A stretch of 64,000 nucleotides of DNA from Metellina segmentata (Eukaryota; Arthropoda; Arachnida; Araneae; Tetragnathidae), in assembly GCA_947359465.1 (NCBI GenBank), contig OX375875.1, positions 56,353,583-56,417,582 on the forward strand, in the 5' to 3' direction. Within the stretch, counting starts at the first letter, position 1. Each line of letters opens with the position of its first letter. The notes beneath the pieces were generated by a model that saw only the letters and a list, made by a program, of their open reading frames with translations, was not told the DNA's origin and searched no databases. Shown here one piece after another: positions 36,130 through 46,138 of this stretch. A program made the position numbers and the translations under genes.

Positions 36130-36620
36130 TACAAGCTGAATAACCCGGCTTTGCTTGGGTTGAAATGGTTAAATGTTCAATCAACATTTAACCTAACGAA
36201 TGAGAATAACCTCTTTTCTTACATAGAAAAATGCATTAATTTAAGTTCTACAAAAAATACCATTTAACTTCAATTATTTAAGTTGTACGGAAAATACTTT
36301 TAAACTTCGTTTTAACTTTTTTTATCGCTTCTACAATTTTATTCGGATGCAAATATATACATTTAATTCTATAATAATAAAAAAAAAGATTAAGACATAT
36401 ACACAAACGAAATTCCGATAAAAAATACAGAATTATGAAGAACGAAAGATGTGCAAAGTGTCGAATTTCGACTTCCTGCGCATTGAAATAGATTAATTAA
36501 AAAAAGATAGAACAATATTGATAAATATTATTATAATTTATGAACTTTAGCAATGCTCAAATATGACGGTGACATTTCCCTGTATTACCTTAATACACAA
36601 GCTCAGTAGAACGTGTTTCC
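36130..36620 (-). mobile_element. Helitron 3'-end remnant, minus strand
   Basis: On the minus strand the segment ends with CCCAAGCAAAGCCGGGTTAT followed by TCAGCTTGT. This is a decayed form of the stem-loop plus CTAGT Helitron terminus. At 36456-36490 it shares GAATTTCGACTTCCTG...ATTGAAATAG with the Helitron at 31090-31125, so the two appear related. The 5' end could not be placed. Confidence 0.5.
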
Positions 36621-37024
36621 TTGTCAATATTAATTTATTGCAAGAAAACAAACTTTAGATTCTACAATTGAGGCTTCAAGGGGCACTTAAAGCACTACCT
36701 GTGTGCCATTTTTCATGGTCGTTAGTGCTATAGATTGGTCTGCAGACCGTAAAGTAAAATCCTATGTTTTCCTTAGCGTTCTAAAGTATAACAGCCGTAT
36801 TCGCCGCAAGTCCGAATTAACTCGAGGATCAAAGATAATCCGCGAGATATCGAAAAAACCGTATTCACAAGTCTTGATCCGTGGTTTAAACTGCAGTTTG
36901 GGTGTTACATTTTGATCCTCCAAAATCGGCGAGTTGACGAGTAAGAGCTACGCATTTGCAGTACTATCTAAGGAAATAAAATGGATGACATATTTCATTC
37001 TGTGTTAAATTACAGTGTTCTTGC

Positions 37025-37090
37025 GACGACTGGACTGAACCCATCATTACGGAGCACCTGCTCCGTAATGATGGGTTCAATCCAGTCGTC
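37025..37090. repeat. Near-perfect 66-bp palindrome
   Basis: Left arm 37025-37056 and right arm 37059-37090 are 32-bp inverted copies with one mismatch, separated only by CC. The arm begins GACGACTGGA and ends TTACGGAGCA. A 32-bp hairpin with a 2-nt spacer is rare and should form a stable cruciform. It could instead be an assembly or fold-back artefact. Confidence 0.95.
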
Positions 37091-37187
37091 TCCATATCAT
37101 AATATTGCTTGCAACTCATCCACAACTATTGTCCAGCAACTCATCTCCTCATCATAATATTGCTTAAATGGAAACATTTTAAAACAA

Positions 37188-37469
37188 GAGGATTGCCTAT
37201 TGAGTAACAAGGGAAGAATCCCTACTGATCTACCAAGAGGGATGGGAGTGGCCTGTTTCCCCTTGTTAACCGGACATAAGTATCTCCAACAACACCTACA
37301 TAAGATTGGGGTGGCCACCTCCCCGATCTGTCCTCTTTGTTGCGATGGTCTTATGAACAGACAACACCTTGCGGAGTGCTCTAATTTACAGGACATTGAC
37401 ACCACTTCTCCCCAAGGACTTTATTCGCTATATTGGACGGCAAGACAGCATATAGCCGAAAGGCCTTGA
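37188..37469 (+). pseudogene. LINE ORF2 C-terminal fragment (zinc-knuckle tail)
   Basis: The frame reads MGVACFPLLTGHKYLQQHLH, then KIGVATSPICPLCCDGLMNR, QHLAEC and YWTARQHIAERP before a stop. This matches the tail of Jockey/R1-group reverse transcriptases, where an R(L)xTGHxxLxxHLxRxG block precedes a CX2C...HX3C knuckle (CPLC...HLAEC). Only ~90 residues remain, lying inside the TAA-flanked element, so it arrived there as a fragment or was captured. No start of its own is expected. Confidence 0.8.
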
Positions 37470-38466
37470 GCTGGGCGTAGGATTAAAAAAAACGTATTTG
37501 ACATAATTTTATTGAAATTCAAAAGAAAAATGAAAATAAAGGTAGCTGAGAAAACATAAACAGGCAGCTTGACGAAAAGATAAATGGCGGCACCTCCATC
37601 CGCAAAGAGGGAAAGGTTGAATATGACAGTGGCAGATGTAAATTCGTCGTAGAATAAAAATTATTCTGTTGATTATAGACGGATGAAAGAAAATAGACAA
37701 TGCAAGTTACTTTTCACACCACCAACACGCACCCATACTGACATGAAACTAAGGTAATCAGATTACATTCATATATCAAGACATTGTGTACAATATATTC
37801 TTACAAAATTTAGGTTTCCATGAAAATACCTTTGCATTAAATACCTTTGCATTTCTCTTCCCAAACCCAAATTAAAATGCCGTATGCGTTCTATTTATCA
37901 CAATTTGGAATCAATTGAACTGCAAAGTACGTACTTGATCAGTGTGAATGCAGATTCGGGAGTCGTAACCAATATAAACAATATCACGTGATCGTGAGGA
38001 GACGGTAGTAGCCAATCACAGCGAGGGTCTCATTTTAATCCCTGGATCACTTAACACGCCGTTTGAGAATACCGTTCTTGATAATACTCGAGTTAACTCT
38101 TACCTGTGGATCAACTGATCCTCGAGTTAACTCGAGTCTTGTGAATATGGCCGTAAATATACCACATTTGGTATACAACAGTCAAACGGTGTAGATTTGA
38201 ATAGAAAATATCCTGACATTCACAATATGATCCTTCGCGATGTCACCCACTGGTAGGGGTACGTATCCATATTGCTATAGTTGATAAGGGGGCTAATTGC
38301 CTAGTGTGTTGTAGAATAATGTTGTAGAATACAAGGTGGGAGCGCGGTAAATTGCTTTTTTAGAATTCACGCTGTGGCGGTGCTGTTGGTCGAAGAGAGG
38401 GAAGAGGGGGCGTGGTTTATCGTGACCGACGGGAGGTTTGTATTCATCTGCTGTTCAGTTGCCATA
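37470..38466. other. Element interior, then 5' flank of the DD41D gene
   Basis: 37470-38153 is the right part of the Harbinger-like element. 38157-38466 should hold the 5' terminal repeat and leader of the DD41D mariner element. The region 38330-38466 is GC-richer (GTGGGAGCGCGG, GTGACCGACGGGAGG). I could not pair it with an inverted end beyond 50476. Confidence 0.4.
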
Positions 38467-38477
38467 ATGCAGTAGAC
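38467..38477 (+). pseudogene. Severed 5' end of the DD41D transposase gene
   Basis: ATG CAG TAG AC is the start of the same gene that resumes at 49415 as CAG TGG ACA CGT GAG GAG. The hAT-type insertion duplicated CAGTGGAC. In this left copy G has since become A, turning the Trp codon into a stop. The start codon at 38467-38469 is therefore 10.9 kb away from the rest of its coding sequence. Confidence 0.85.
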
Positions 38478-38489
38478 TAGGGATGGGCA

Positions 38490-38590
38490 AATCAATTCTT
38501 TTGAAATATTCGATTCTTTTGAAATATTCGATTCTTTTGAAATATTCGATTCTTTTGAAATATTCGATTCTTTTGAAAGATTCGATTCTT
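38490..38590. repeat. 18-bp subterminal minisatellite of the hAT element
   Basis: About five head-to-tail copies of ATTCTTTTGAAATATTCG start 14 bp inside the left end, then degrade to GATTCTTTTGAATCG. Repeated motifs near a hAT end are where transposase normally binds. Confidence 0.9.
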
Positions 38591-38869
38591 TTGAATCGAC
38601 TCAGTTGAAAGATTCGTTCAAAAGAGTCATTCACCGGAAACAACTCACTTGGACTTCCGGTACATGCAGCGCCACCTGTTGTTGCATTGTCGCACTATCT
38701 CGGCTTTTCTACGAATTCATTTGTTGGAGGGGGGGGGACGAGCTTTTGTAAAACCTATTTCGTGGGGTTTTTTTCTTTCTGAGAAACATCTATTACTTGA
38801 CTTGGTGTGGCGTTTTCGTCGCGCTTTCTTTGATGATCCTATGTATTTATAGACAAATCCTATATTACT

Positions 38870-39360
38870 GTTGTGACATTCTAATGATGCGTCTGTGTAA
38901 TGCTCTCAAATTTTAGAAAAGATTACACGATTTATAATATAGCCGTTAGCTTTCTAACCTCTAGCTTACTTCTATTTTTTAGTCATGCATTAGAAATTAA
39001 TTTCTCATGGCTTTATTCACATAAATACACAAATCCTCTTCTGTATGAAATATTCATTATTTCTAAAGTAAAAAATATATTCTTCTGTCTCTCACTTTGT
39101 AATTAATCTCAGAAATGAAGAAAAAAATAATAAACTGAATTAAACACATTACAAAAACAACTTTACTTCAATTATTCAAGATTCTTATCATGTTTAACTC
39201 AGTTTATTATATTCTTCATTTCTGAGATTAATTTTAAAATGAAGAATGTATTTTTTACTTTAAAAAAATAATGAATATTTTTTTACATTAGAGGTTTTGT
39301 TTGTATATGTGAATCAAGCTATAAGAAATTAATTTATAATGTCACAACTCGGATCCCGTA
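38870..39360. repeat. Imperfect fold-back (~490 bp)
   Basis: The left arm has TTGTGACATT, TTAGAAATTAATTTCTCATGG, TTTATTCACATAAATAC, ATATTCATTATTT and TTAATCTCAGAAATGAAG. The right arm carries these in reverse complement and reverse order (CTTCATTTCTGAGATTAA ... AATGTCACAA). The centre is near 39160. It has the form of a decayed palindromic insertion inside the hAT element. Confidence 0.75.
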
Positions 39361-39689
39361 TGCTAGTGTAGAAAGCTAGTGGCTATAATATAAATCGTGC
39401 AATACAATCCAAGTGGTAAGAATTTAAAAAAATGTTAAAATATAAATTTCACTCATTAAATACAGCAGTAGTTAAAAGGTTCAAACTTTTCGTGCTATAA
39501 AATACACTTGTTCAATCGAATTCATACAGTATAAAAAGTTCGCCAAGTACAGGAAAGACCATTCAATACATACAACTTTTTAATTTGCATGATAACGGTT
39601 GATAAAGAGCACGAAATTTAGAGAGTGTATACTTAATTAAAAAAAACAGGTAAAATTTTTCTGTTTTTATTTTTAATAAGTAATGGTAA
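39361..39689. other. hAT-element interior, nothing recognised
   Basis: AT-rich sequence between the fold-back and the first SINE, without coding or repeat signals. Confidence 0.4.
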
Positions 39690-39902
39690 TTTTAATTTAC
39701 GTCGTACCAGAGCAACACAAAGGGCTACTGACGACGGTCCACACCAGCATAACATGAGGACTTTCGGCAACAGATTTAAGGTTTCACCAGACGCCTCCTC
39801 TACACTATATACGCTTACAAACATCCATGCCGGACCCGGATTCGAACCAGGAACCTTCCGATCAGAGGCTTACACCTTAGCCACTATACCGGTTGGTCGG
39901 CT
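39690..39902 (-). mobile_element. tRNA-derived SINE with intact A and B boxes
   Basis: On the minus strand the head reads CCGACCAACCGGTATAGTGG, CTAAGGTGTAAGCC and then the B box GGTTCGAATCC (39838-39848), a perfect match to the pol III type-2 consensus. The body (GGCATGGATGTTTG, GAAACCTTAAATCTG) leads to the tail GTGTTGCTCTGGTACGACG. It is shorter than other copies, lacking the mid-body GTGGTTCAAAA block. The internal promoter looks usable. Confidence 0.85.
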
Positions 39903-39929
39903 TTGTAAAATGGATGAGCTATTTTCCCT

Positions 39930-40222
39930 CAACATTAAAGTTGACAAATTTGTAGGAAGAACGGCCCCACACATTGTTTGAACTGCCAAGGGCTCCATCA
40001 CTCTTTGAATAATTGCCATATGAAATGTATCCGTTGCGGACTTGTACACAGATTCGACGAATGCAAGACCAACAAAGGTTCGGAGCCTAGATACTGTAGC
40101 TGTGGTAAGAACCATGTTGCCTCGTGGAGAGGATATGAGTTCTTCCACTATGGCAGAAATAAAACCAATTTTTGCTGACAAAAATAAAATTAAAAAAGGA
40201 TTGAGTTATGCAGATGTAACCT
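39930..40222 (+). pseudogene. Jockey-type non-LTR ORF1 (Gag) zinc-knuckle fragment
   Basis: One frame reads HCLNCQGLHHSLNNC, then KCIRCGLVHRFDEC, then YCSCGKNHVASWRGY. These are the three consecutive knuckles of Jockey-clade Gag: CX2CX4HX4C, CX2CX3HX4C, and a third in which the last Cys is Tyr. After a frameshift the line continues KIKPIFADKNKIKKGLSYAD, the usual segment just after the knuckles. An upstream LNIKVDKFVGRT piece lies in another frame. At least two frameshifts make it dead. It lies between two SINEs of the same orientation. Confidence 0.85.
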
Positions 40223-40249
40223 AAAACAAAACCGCTGAAGATAACATCT

Positions 40250-40442
40250 AAGCTGGCACCCCACTCTCCAAACTTTCACACCAACCCAACATGACGATTT
40301 TCGGCAATGACAGATTTAAGGTGCACCAGCCACCTCTACACCATACGCTTACAAACATCCATGCCCCGACCCGGATTCGAACCAGGAACCTTTCAATCTA
40401 GAGGCTAACACCTTAATCACCAGACCGGGTGGTCGGCTTGAA
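40250..40442 (-). mobile_element. tRNA-derived SINE, second copy
   Basis: On the minus strand: GCCGACCACCCGGTCTGGTG, ATTAAGGTGTTAGCC (A-box area) and a perfect B box GGTTCGAATCC (near 40375-40385), then GGTCGGGGCATGGATG and a body ending GGTGCCAGCTTAG. It is truncated at the 3' end before the GTGTTGCT tail. Head sequence and orientation match the copy at 39690-39902. Confidence 0.85.
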
Positions 40443-40873
40443 GTTGTAGGATTTTTAAAATTGAAATTCTATATTACAATATGTTATTCCTTTATTTGTG
40501 TCTAAGCCGACCAACCTGTTTGGTGGTCAATGTGTTATATAATTATTATTTTATAGTAGAAAATTCTTTGCGGGCGAGTGTCATTACAAAAAATGAAATG
40601 GAATAATAAGAACTTAAATTAGTTGCATCAATGTCTTGTAAGGTATTAAAAATTATAAAAAGAGGTGAATTAAATTGCAATTGTGAGTTGGAATTGCATA
40701 TTGTCAATATTACTTTTGTGAAAATACTTGAAATAAATACATCAGTAGTTTATCAGATGTTTCATTTTACCGCTTAGGTGACACGTCGCGCAACCAGGGT
40801 TAGTCCATGGTTAGGGTCTGCTCCCCCAAACATGATAGATAAATATAAGGAATACATAGGTAATCTTTGTCAA
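40443..40873. other. hAT-element interior, nothing recognised
   Basis: AT-rich sequence with a small GC-richer patch near 40780-40835; no assignment. Confidence 0.4.
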
Positions 40874-40886
40874 TCTATATAAATAA

Positions 40887-41000
40887 TCTATATAAATAAG
40901 AATGGAGTGTTTGTTTGTACATTCAATATTTTCGACGCATTTCAAGTTTTCTATCCGTTTTGGACCCTTCTGATGCCGAATCCGCCTTTTTCTCGTTTGG

Positions 41001-41043
<43 letters not shown>

Positions 41044-42477
41044 ATGTTGTGCCCTATACACGTCCACGCGGTTTAAGATATTTTCATGGAAATTTGCATA
41101 CAGAGAGTACTTATCTTGATTTAGTGAGTGGAATTGGTTGCGAAAGTCTGTCTGTCCGTCTTTCTGTTCTATGCTCGATTTTGTGTTTGTGTGTTTGTGT
41201 AGGCATCACATGAATTGTATTCCAGATATTTGATTGCATTGTATTTTATTTTATACATTATCTAATAATTTAGTGAATGCAATATTAAACATTTCTTTAT
41301 TGTTATATTTAGACGAGTTTTATGCTAAAACACCTGAGTAAGTATACTTAAATCAACCATAATTTGGTAGTTTTGGAAAAATTGGAATGTCTATTGAATA
41401 TTACGATTAATTCGATTGCTTTACCAGTACTGCTAAAAAAGTAATTATTCTTCAAAAAATTATTTTTTTTTATGGAATTTCATTTCTGATACGTCATTTA
41501 TTTCGAGTCTTATTTTTATTCTTTGCGCAATGAAAACGATTTCCGAAAATTTGGGACAGACGATATTTTTCAATGAAACGAGAATGAACACGATCGCGCG
41601 AGCAGTGATATTTTTCTGGTTCTTTCGCTCTGAATTAATTTCGCATTTCTAAATTTTGTACACTTTTAGTTGTAAGTTGTGGCAACTGCGCGAGATCAAG
41701 AGATAAAATTGAATCACAAATTAATATCTTTGGAACAATTTTTTACGACATCTATTATTTTGTTTTACTTCGCTGTTTCCTGTTTTAAATATTTATTATT
41801 TTAATAAATGTGTTTTCCTTCTCATCACACCCAACAGCACCACAAAGTATTAGACTTTAAAATGTTAGGTAAGTCAGTATAAATTTTCAGTAAATTTTAA
41901 GTGTAGTTATGCCGTTATTTAAAGAATAATGCCGTTATTTAAAGAATAATGTCGTTATTGAAGTAATAATAATGTTTAAAAATCCAAACTAGAACTTTTT
42001 CCAACATTAAAAAATTCGTTGTAGTAATGACAGGAGAAGATTGCAAAATTTCACAATGTCGCATACCGGAGGCAAGAGTGCCACAGGTAAAAAAATATTG
42101 TTTTGTTGACTATGAGTGCGAGAGCACTCGCCGTAAATCGTAATTTTAATTAATTGAGTTGCACATGAAAACAACTTAAGAAAGGGAATTCCAAATCTCC
42201 CTCAAAATCGTCTTTTATAGTAGTAACCTTAGTATCACCTTTCGCCATTTTGTATCTTTGTCATACAGCAATTGTACGATGTATGTGAAATGTATCACAT
42301 GAATGGATATGCATGTGTAGGATTTGTGTCCAAAGTAAGTTGTAGAAAATATAAAGATGGCGAAAGGTGTTAAAATAAATTTTATTCCTTAAAAAACGTA
42401 AGTCATTATATATTTTGATTATCTCTTCAATCTAGAGTAAACCAATTCAAACCGAGTAAGGTCGGGTATTTTGCTAG
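40887..42477 (+). mobile_element. Helitron copy 1 of a head-to-tail pair
   Basis: It starts TCTATATAAATAAGAATGG and ends GGTCGGGTATTTTGCTAG. A CCGA/TCGG stem-loop lies about 12 nt before the terminal CTAG (42474-42477). The next base begins copy 2 with no spacer. A 13-bp piece of a further 5' end (TCTATATAAATAA, 40874-40886) lies just upstream. Internally there is a (GTCT)n run (41001-41042) and three 20-bp units TGCCGTTATTTAAAGAATAA near 41910-41970. A short frame near 42028-42090 reads MTGEDCKISQCRIPEARVPQ, unassigned. No helicase, so non-autonomous. Confidence 0.85.
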
Positions 42478-42591
42478 TCTATATAAATAAGAATGGAGTG
42501 TTTGTTTGTACATTCAATATTTTCGACCCATTTCAAGTTTTCTATCCGTTTTGGACCCTTCTGATGCCGAATCCGCCTTTTTCTCGTTTGG

Positions 42592-42634
<43 letters not shown>

Positions 42635-44130
42635 ATGTTGTGCCCTATACACGTCCACGCGGTTTAAGATATTTTCATGAAAATTTGCATACAGTAAGTA
42701 CTTATCTTCATTTAGTGAGTGGCATTGATTGCGAAAGTCTGTCTGTCCGTCTTTCTGTTCTATGCTCGATTTTGTGTTTGTGTGTTTGTGTAAACATCAC
42801 ATGAATTGTATTCCAGATATTTGATTGCATTGTATTTTATGTTATACATTATCTATTAGTTTAGTGAATGCAATATTAAACATTTCTTTATTGTTATATT
42901 TAGTTGAGTTTCATGCTAAAACACCTGAGTAAGTATACTTAAATCAACCAAAATTTGGTAGTTTTGGAAAAATTGGAATGTCTATTGAATATTACGATTA
43001 CTTCGATTGATTTACCAGTACTGTTGAAAAAGTAATTATTCTTCAAAAAATTATTTTATTTATGGAATTTCATCTCTGATACTTCATTTATTTCGAGTCT
43101 TATTTTTATTCTTTGCGCAATGAAAACGATTTCTGAAAATTTGGGACAGACGATATTTTTCAATGAAACGAGAATGAACAAGATCGCGCGAGCAGTGATA
43201 TTTTTTCTGGTTCTTTCGCTCTGAATTAATTTCACGTTTCTAAATTTTGTACACTTTTAGTTGTAAGTTGTGGCAACTGTGCGAGATCAAGAGATAAAAT
43301 TGAATTACATATTAATATCTTTAGAACAATTTTTTGCGACATCTTTTATTTTGTTTTACTTCGCTGTTTCCTGTTTTAAATATTTATTATTTTAATAAAT
43401 GTGTTTTCCTTCTCATCACACGCAACAGCACCACAAAGTATTAGACTTAAAAATGTTAGGTAAGTCAGTATTAATTTTCAGTAAATTTTAAGTGTAGTTA
43501 TGCCATTATTGAAAGAATAATGCCGTTATTTAAAGAATAATGCCGTTATTGAAAGAATAATGCCGTTATTTAAAGAATAATGCCGTTATTTAAAGAATAA
43601 TGCCGTTATTGAAAGAATAATAATGTTTATTAATCCAAACTGGAACTTTTTCCAACATTAAAAAATTCGTTGTAATAATGACAGGAGAATATTGCAAAAT
43701 TTCACAATGTCGCATACCGGAGGCAAGAGTGCCACAAGTAAAAAAAATATTGTTTTGTTGACTATGAGTGCGAGAGCACTCGCCGTAAATCGTAATTTTA
43801 ATTAATTGAGTTGAACATGAAAAGAACTTAAGAAAGGGAATTCCAAATCTTCCTATAAATCGTCTTTTATAGTAGTAACCTTAGTATCACCTTTCGTCAT
43901 TTTGTAGCTTTGTCATACAGCAATTGTGCGATGTATGTGAAATGTATTACATGAATGGATATGCATGTGTAGGATTTCTGTCCAAAGTAAGTTGTAGAAA
44001 ATATAAAGATGGCGAAAGATGTTAAAATAAATTTTTATTCTACAAAAAACGTAAGTCATTATATATTTTGATCATCTCTTCAGTCTAGAGTAAACCAATT
44101 CAAACCGAGTAAGGTCGGGTATTTTGCTAG
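42478..44130 (+). mobile_element. Helitron copy 2 of a head-to-tail pair
   Basis: Same structure as copy 1 with scattered substitutions: 5' TCTATATAAATAAGAATGG directly after the CTAG of copy 1, (GTCT)n at 42591-42633, and 3' end GGTCGGGTATTTTGCTAG (44127-44130) followed by T. It is ~60 bp longer, mostly because the 20-bp TGCCGTTATTTAAAGAATAA block has about six units (43500-43620) instead of three. It encodes no helicase. Confidence 0.85.
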
Positions 44131-44458
44131 TAAATTAATAAAATGAATTATTCATGAAACACTCATAAATATGTAAAGCAATTATTATTTTGTATCCTTT
44201 CAATAATTTCTCCAAGTTGGTGCCATTGCTCTCAAACATTAGCGCGCATTAAAACTTTAATATCTAGGTTTATTACGAGATATTTTTTTTGCTTTGCAGA
44301 TCACATATTATTATCATCGGTGTATTTATATTGAGTAGTTTACTCAGTGCATGATAATTTAATTAATGAAAATCTAAAATCTTATATGAAGAATTTTTTT
44401 AATGACTCACATTAAGTAGAAAATAATATTAAAAGTAGTAAATAAATTTTTCAAAACA
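44131..44458. other. hAT-element interior, left copy of an internal duplication
   Basis: Contains AGCGCGCATTAAAACTTTAA and ACGAGATATTTTTTTTGC, which recur in diverged form at 45325-45380 (AGCGCACGTTATAACTTTAC, TCGAGATACATTTGTTGC). Part of a duplication within the hAT element. Confidence 0.5.
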
Positions 44459-44757
44459 GGTAGGTAGTTAAATTAACGCCCCACTAGAGCAACACAACGA
44501 GATTGTCAACTGTTCGGGATCAATTTCGAAGAGAAAGACCCGAGGACACCGCGTCGTTTTGATTCACGGTCAGATAACGCTGGTATCCCTCTTTGCAAAC
44601 TTTCACACCATGCCAACGAAGGAAATTTGAGGCCACGACAGAATTAACATGCACCAGCCACCACGTATACAACGGTATTTGGTTGAATCTAGTATCGAAC
44701 TCACAACCCTTCGCTTGTCAATCCGAAACTCCTCCAACCGGGTTATTGGGCCCCATC
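44459..44757 (-). mobile_element. tRNA-derived SINE copy
   Basis: Minus-sense, near full length. The left tail is GTAGGTAGTTAAATTAACG with ACTAGAGCAACACAACGAGA. The body has GTTCGGGATCAATTTCG, GATTCACGGTCAGATAACG and ACTTTCACACCATGCCAACG. The right end has a degenerate B box (GTATCGAACTCACAACCC) and GGGTTATTGGGCCCC. ORFs on both strands are SINE shadows. Confidence 0.85.
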
Positions 44758-45089
44758 TCAAAATACAATTGCTTTTATTCTTGTTCTTAAACATTTTTGT
44801 TTTCCAGAAGATAATAAATTCATTTCTGGAAATTAGAGAAAAGTTGTCATAATTACAGTTTATTTAATGCATTAAAAGTACTGCCCGATTTTAAATTCGT
44901 AAAATATGAAGAAATTCCTAAAAGGAAATATAAAGAATAAAATCAAAGCAAGAAAAATTAAATGAAAGTTCTTTAACTCGAACCGAATCAAGAGTTGACT
45001 CCCTAATATCCTCGAAATAGCCTATTGGGTTGCTCTACTACCGAAGCGACCTTAATTCAACCTTTTAACATTTTAAAAGTCTTACCTAA

Positions 45090-45180
45090 GATTTGTTAGA
45101 TTGGTCTAATTTCCTCGTCCGTCACCAACCCATTGTGTTGCTATAGTGCGACGCAAATTCAATAACATCCTTGTTCGTCC
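45090..45180 (+). mobile_element. SINE 3' tail fragment
   Basis: CCCATTGTGTTGCTATAGTG followed by CGACGCAAATTCAATAACATCC matches the SINE 3' terminus, plus sense. The body is lost. Confidence 0.6.
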
Positions 45181-45518
45181 TCGATAAAATAATAATAATA
45201 AATAACGGTAAAATAAAAAAAACAGCAGTAAGCACTTTAAATGTATGTTAAATATGTAACTTTGAAATTGGTTCTGTTTGTTTTCAAGATTGAACATTCA
45301 AGTTTCATACCTTTCACAACTTCAATTTAGCGCACGTTATAACTTTACTCTCAAGGTTTTTCGAGATACATTTGTTGCATGCTTGATAGACCACATGATA
45401 TAGCATGGAAATATATTTCTATTAAATAATATTAGAAATTTTATATCCATCCTTATTAATTTCAAATTAAAGTTAACATGCTAATTTAATGACTTTCTTC
45501 TTTTTCACATATTCAGTA

Positions 45519-45555
45519 GGGTCAGGTGGGGTAAAATAAGTAATGGGGTAAAATA
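45519..45555 (+). promoter_or_regulatory. Left TIR with GGGGTAAAATA motifs
   Basis: The terminal repeat ends in GGGGTAAAATA (45528-45538), repeated at 45545-45555 and again singly at 45889-45899 within the leader intron. Such subterminal copies are likely transposase binding sites; that role is inferred. Confidence 0.75.
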
Positions 45556-45705
45556 GGTAGCTTTCAAAAATAAATATATATTAAATACAAAAAGTTATAT
45601 TTTTGTAAATTTTTTGGTAGATTTATATATTATAGGTGTCGGTCATCATTTCTAATGCAGAATTAAATATTTTCTGCTGAAATTTTATTCTTAGTGGCCA
45701 TTTTG

Positions 45706-45732
45706 ATGTTTGTTGATCTGGTTGTTCTATAG
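45706..45732 (+). other. Short upstream ORF in the pogo leader
   Basis: ATG at 45706 opens an 8-codon frame (MFVDLVVL, then TAG) in the proposed first exon. If transcribed, it could lower translation of the transposase. Nothing shows conservation. Confidence 0.3.
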
Positions 45733-45771
45733 TGAAAGTGAAAAAAACTTTGGATTTAAAGTATATAAGAG

Positions 45772-46135
45772 GTAAGTTTCTGAATATTTATGCATATTAT
45801 TTTATAAAACTCTTATTTATGATTGACTTTCTTAAATTTTGTGGCAAAATTCTGAAAAATAAATATTTTAGAACAAAATAACTCACATGGGGTAAAATAG
45901 TTATACTTTTAGGCTTAGCATACCCTAAGTAACACATTTAATTTCCTAACTTTTTATTATTTTGAGATACTTTTTTCTTAAAGTAATATAAAATTCAAAT
46001 TATTTTTTCAATATCTATTAATTGATAATTAAATTAATTATGAAATATTAATAACTTTTATTTACTTAACAATATTAGTGATTTTTTACTTATATTCCAA
46101 ATATGTTCTAATGTTTAAAATTCTTAATTTTCCAG
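45772..46135 (+). other. Putative 5'-UTR intron of the pogo transposase gene
   Basis: A consensus donor AGAG|GTAAGT (GT at 45772-45773) pairs with a pyrimidine-rich acceptor TTAATTTTCCAG ending at 46135, three bases before the start codon. The 364-bp interval is very AT-rich, as introns in this genome would be. Because the intron lies wholly before ATG, the protein does not depend on splicing. Confidence 0.6.
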
Positions 46136-46138
46136 AAA

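Larger units (their letters stand above)
36792..38153. mobile_element. PIF/Harbinger-like element (non-autonomous, 1.36 kb)
   Basis: The left end CAGCCGTATTCGCCGCAAG continues with TCCGAATTAACTCGAGGATC. The right end, inverted, is CGGCCATATTCACAAGAC and then TCGAGTTAACTCGAGGATC. The imperfect ~40-bp terminal repeat is flanked on both sides by TAA (36789-36791 and 38154-38156), the 3-bp target size typical of PIF/Harbinger. The interior contains a LINE tail fragment (37188-37469), a 66-bp palindrome and no Harbinger transposase. The family name is inferred from target length only. Confidence 0.65.

Noticed and set aside
39838..39900. Possible tRNA gene (A and B boxes present)
   Set aside because: The cloverleaf stems do not pair and the head is joined to a SINE body and tail; it is a SINE promoter.
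39754..39981. 75-codon plus-strand ORF containing GPGFEPGTFRSEAYTLATIP
   Set aside because: This is the antisense of the SINE tRNA-like head (B box region), not a gene.
40907..42680. Two nearly identical 70-codon ORFs with VCLSVCLSVC
   Set aside because: They come from the (GTCT)n microsatellite inside the two Helitron copies.
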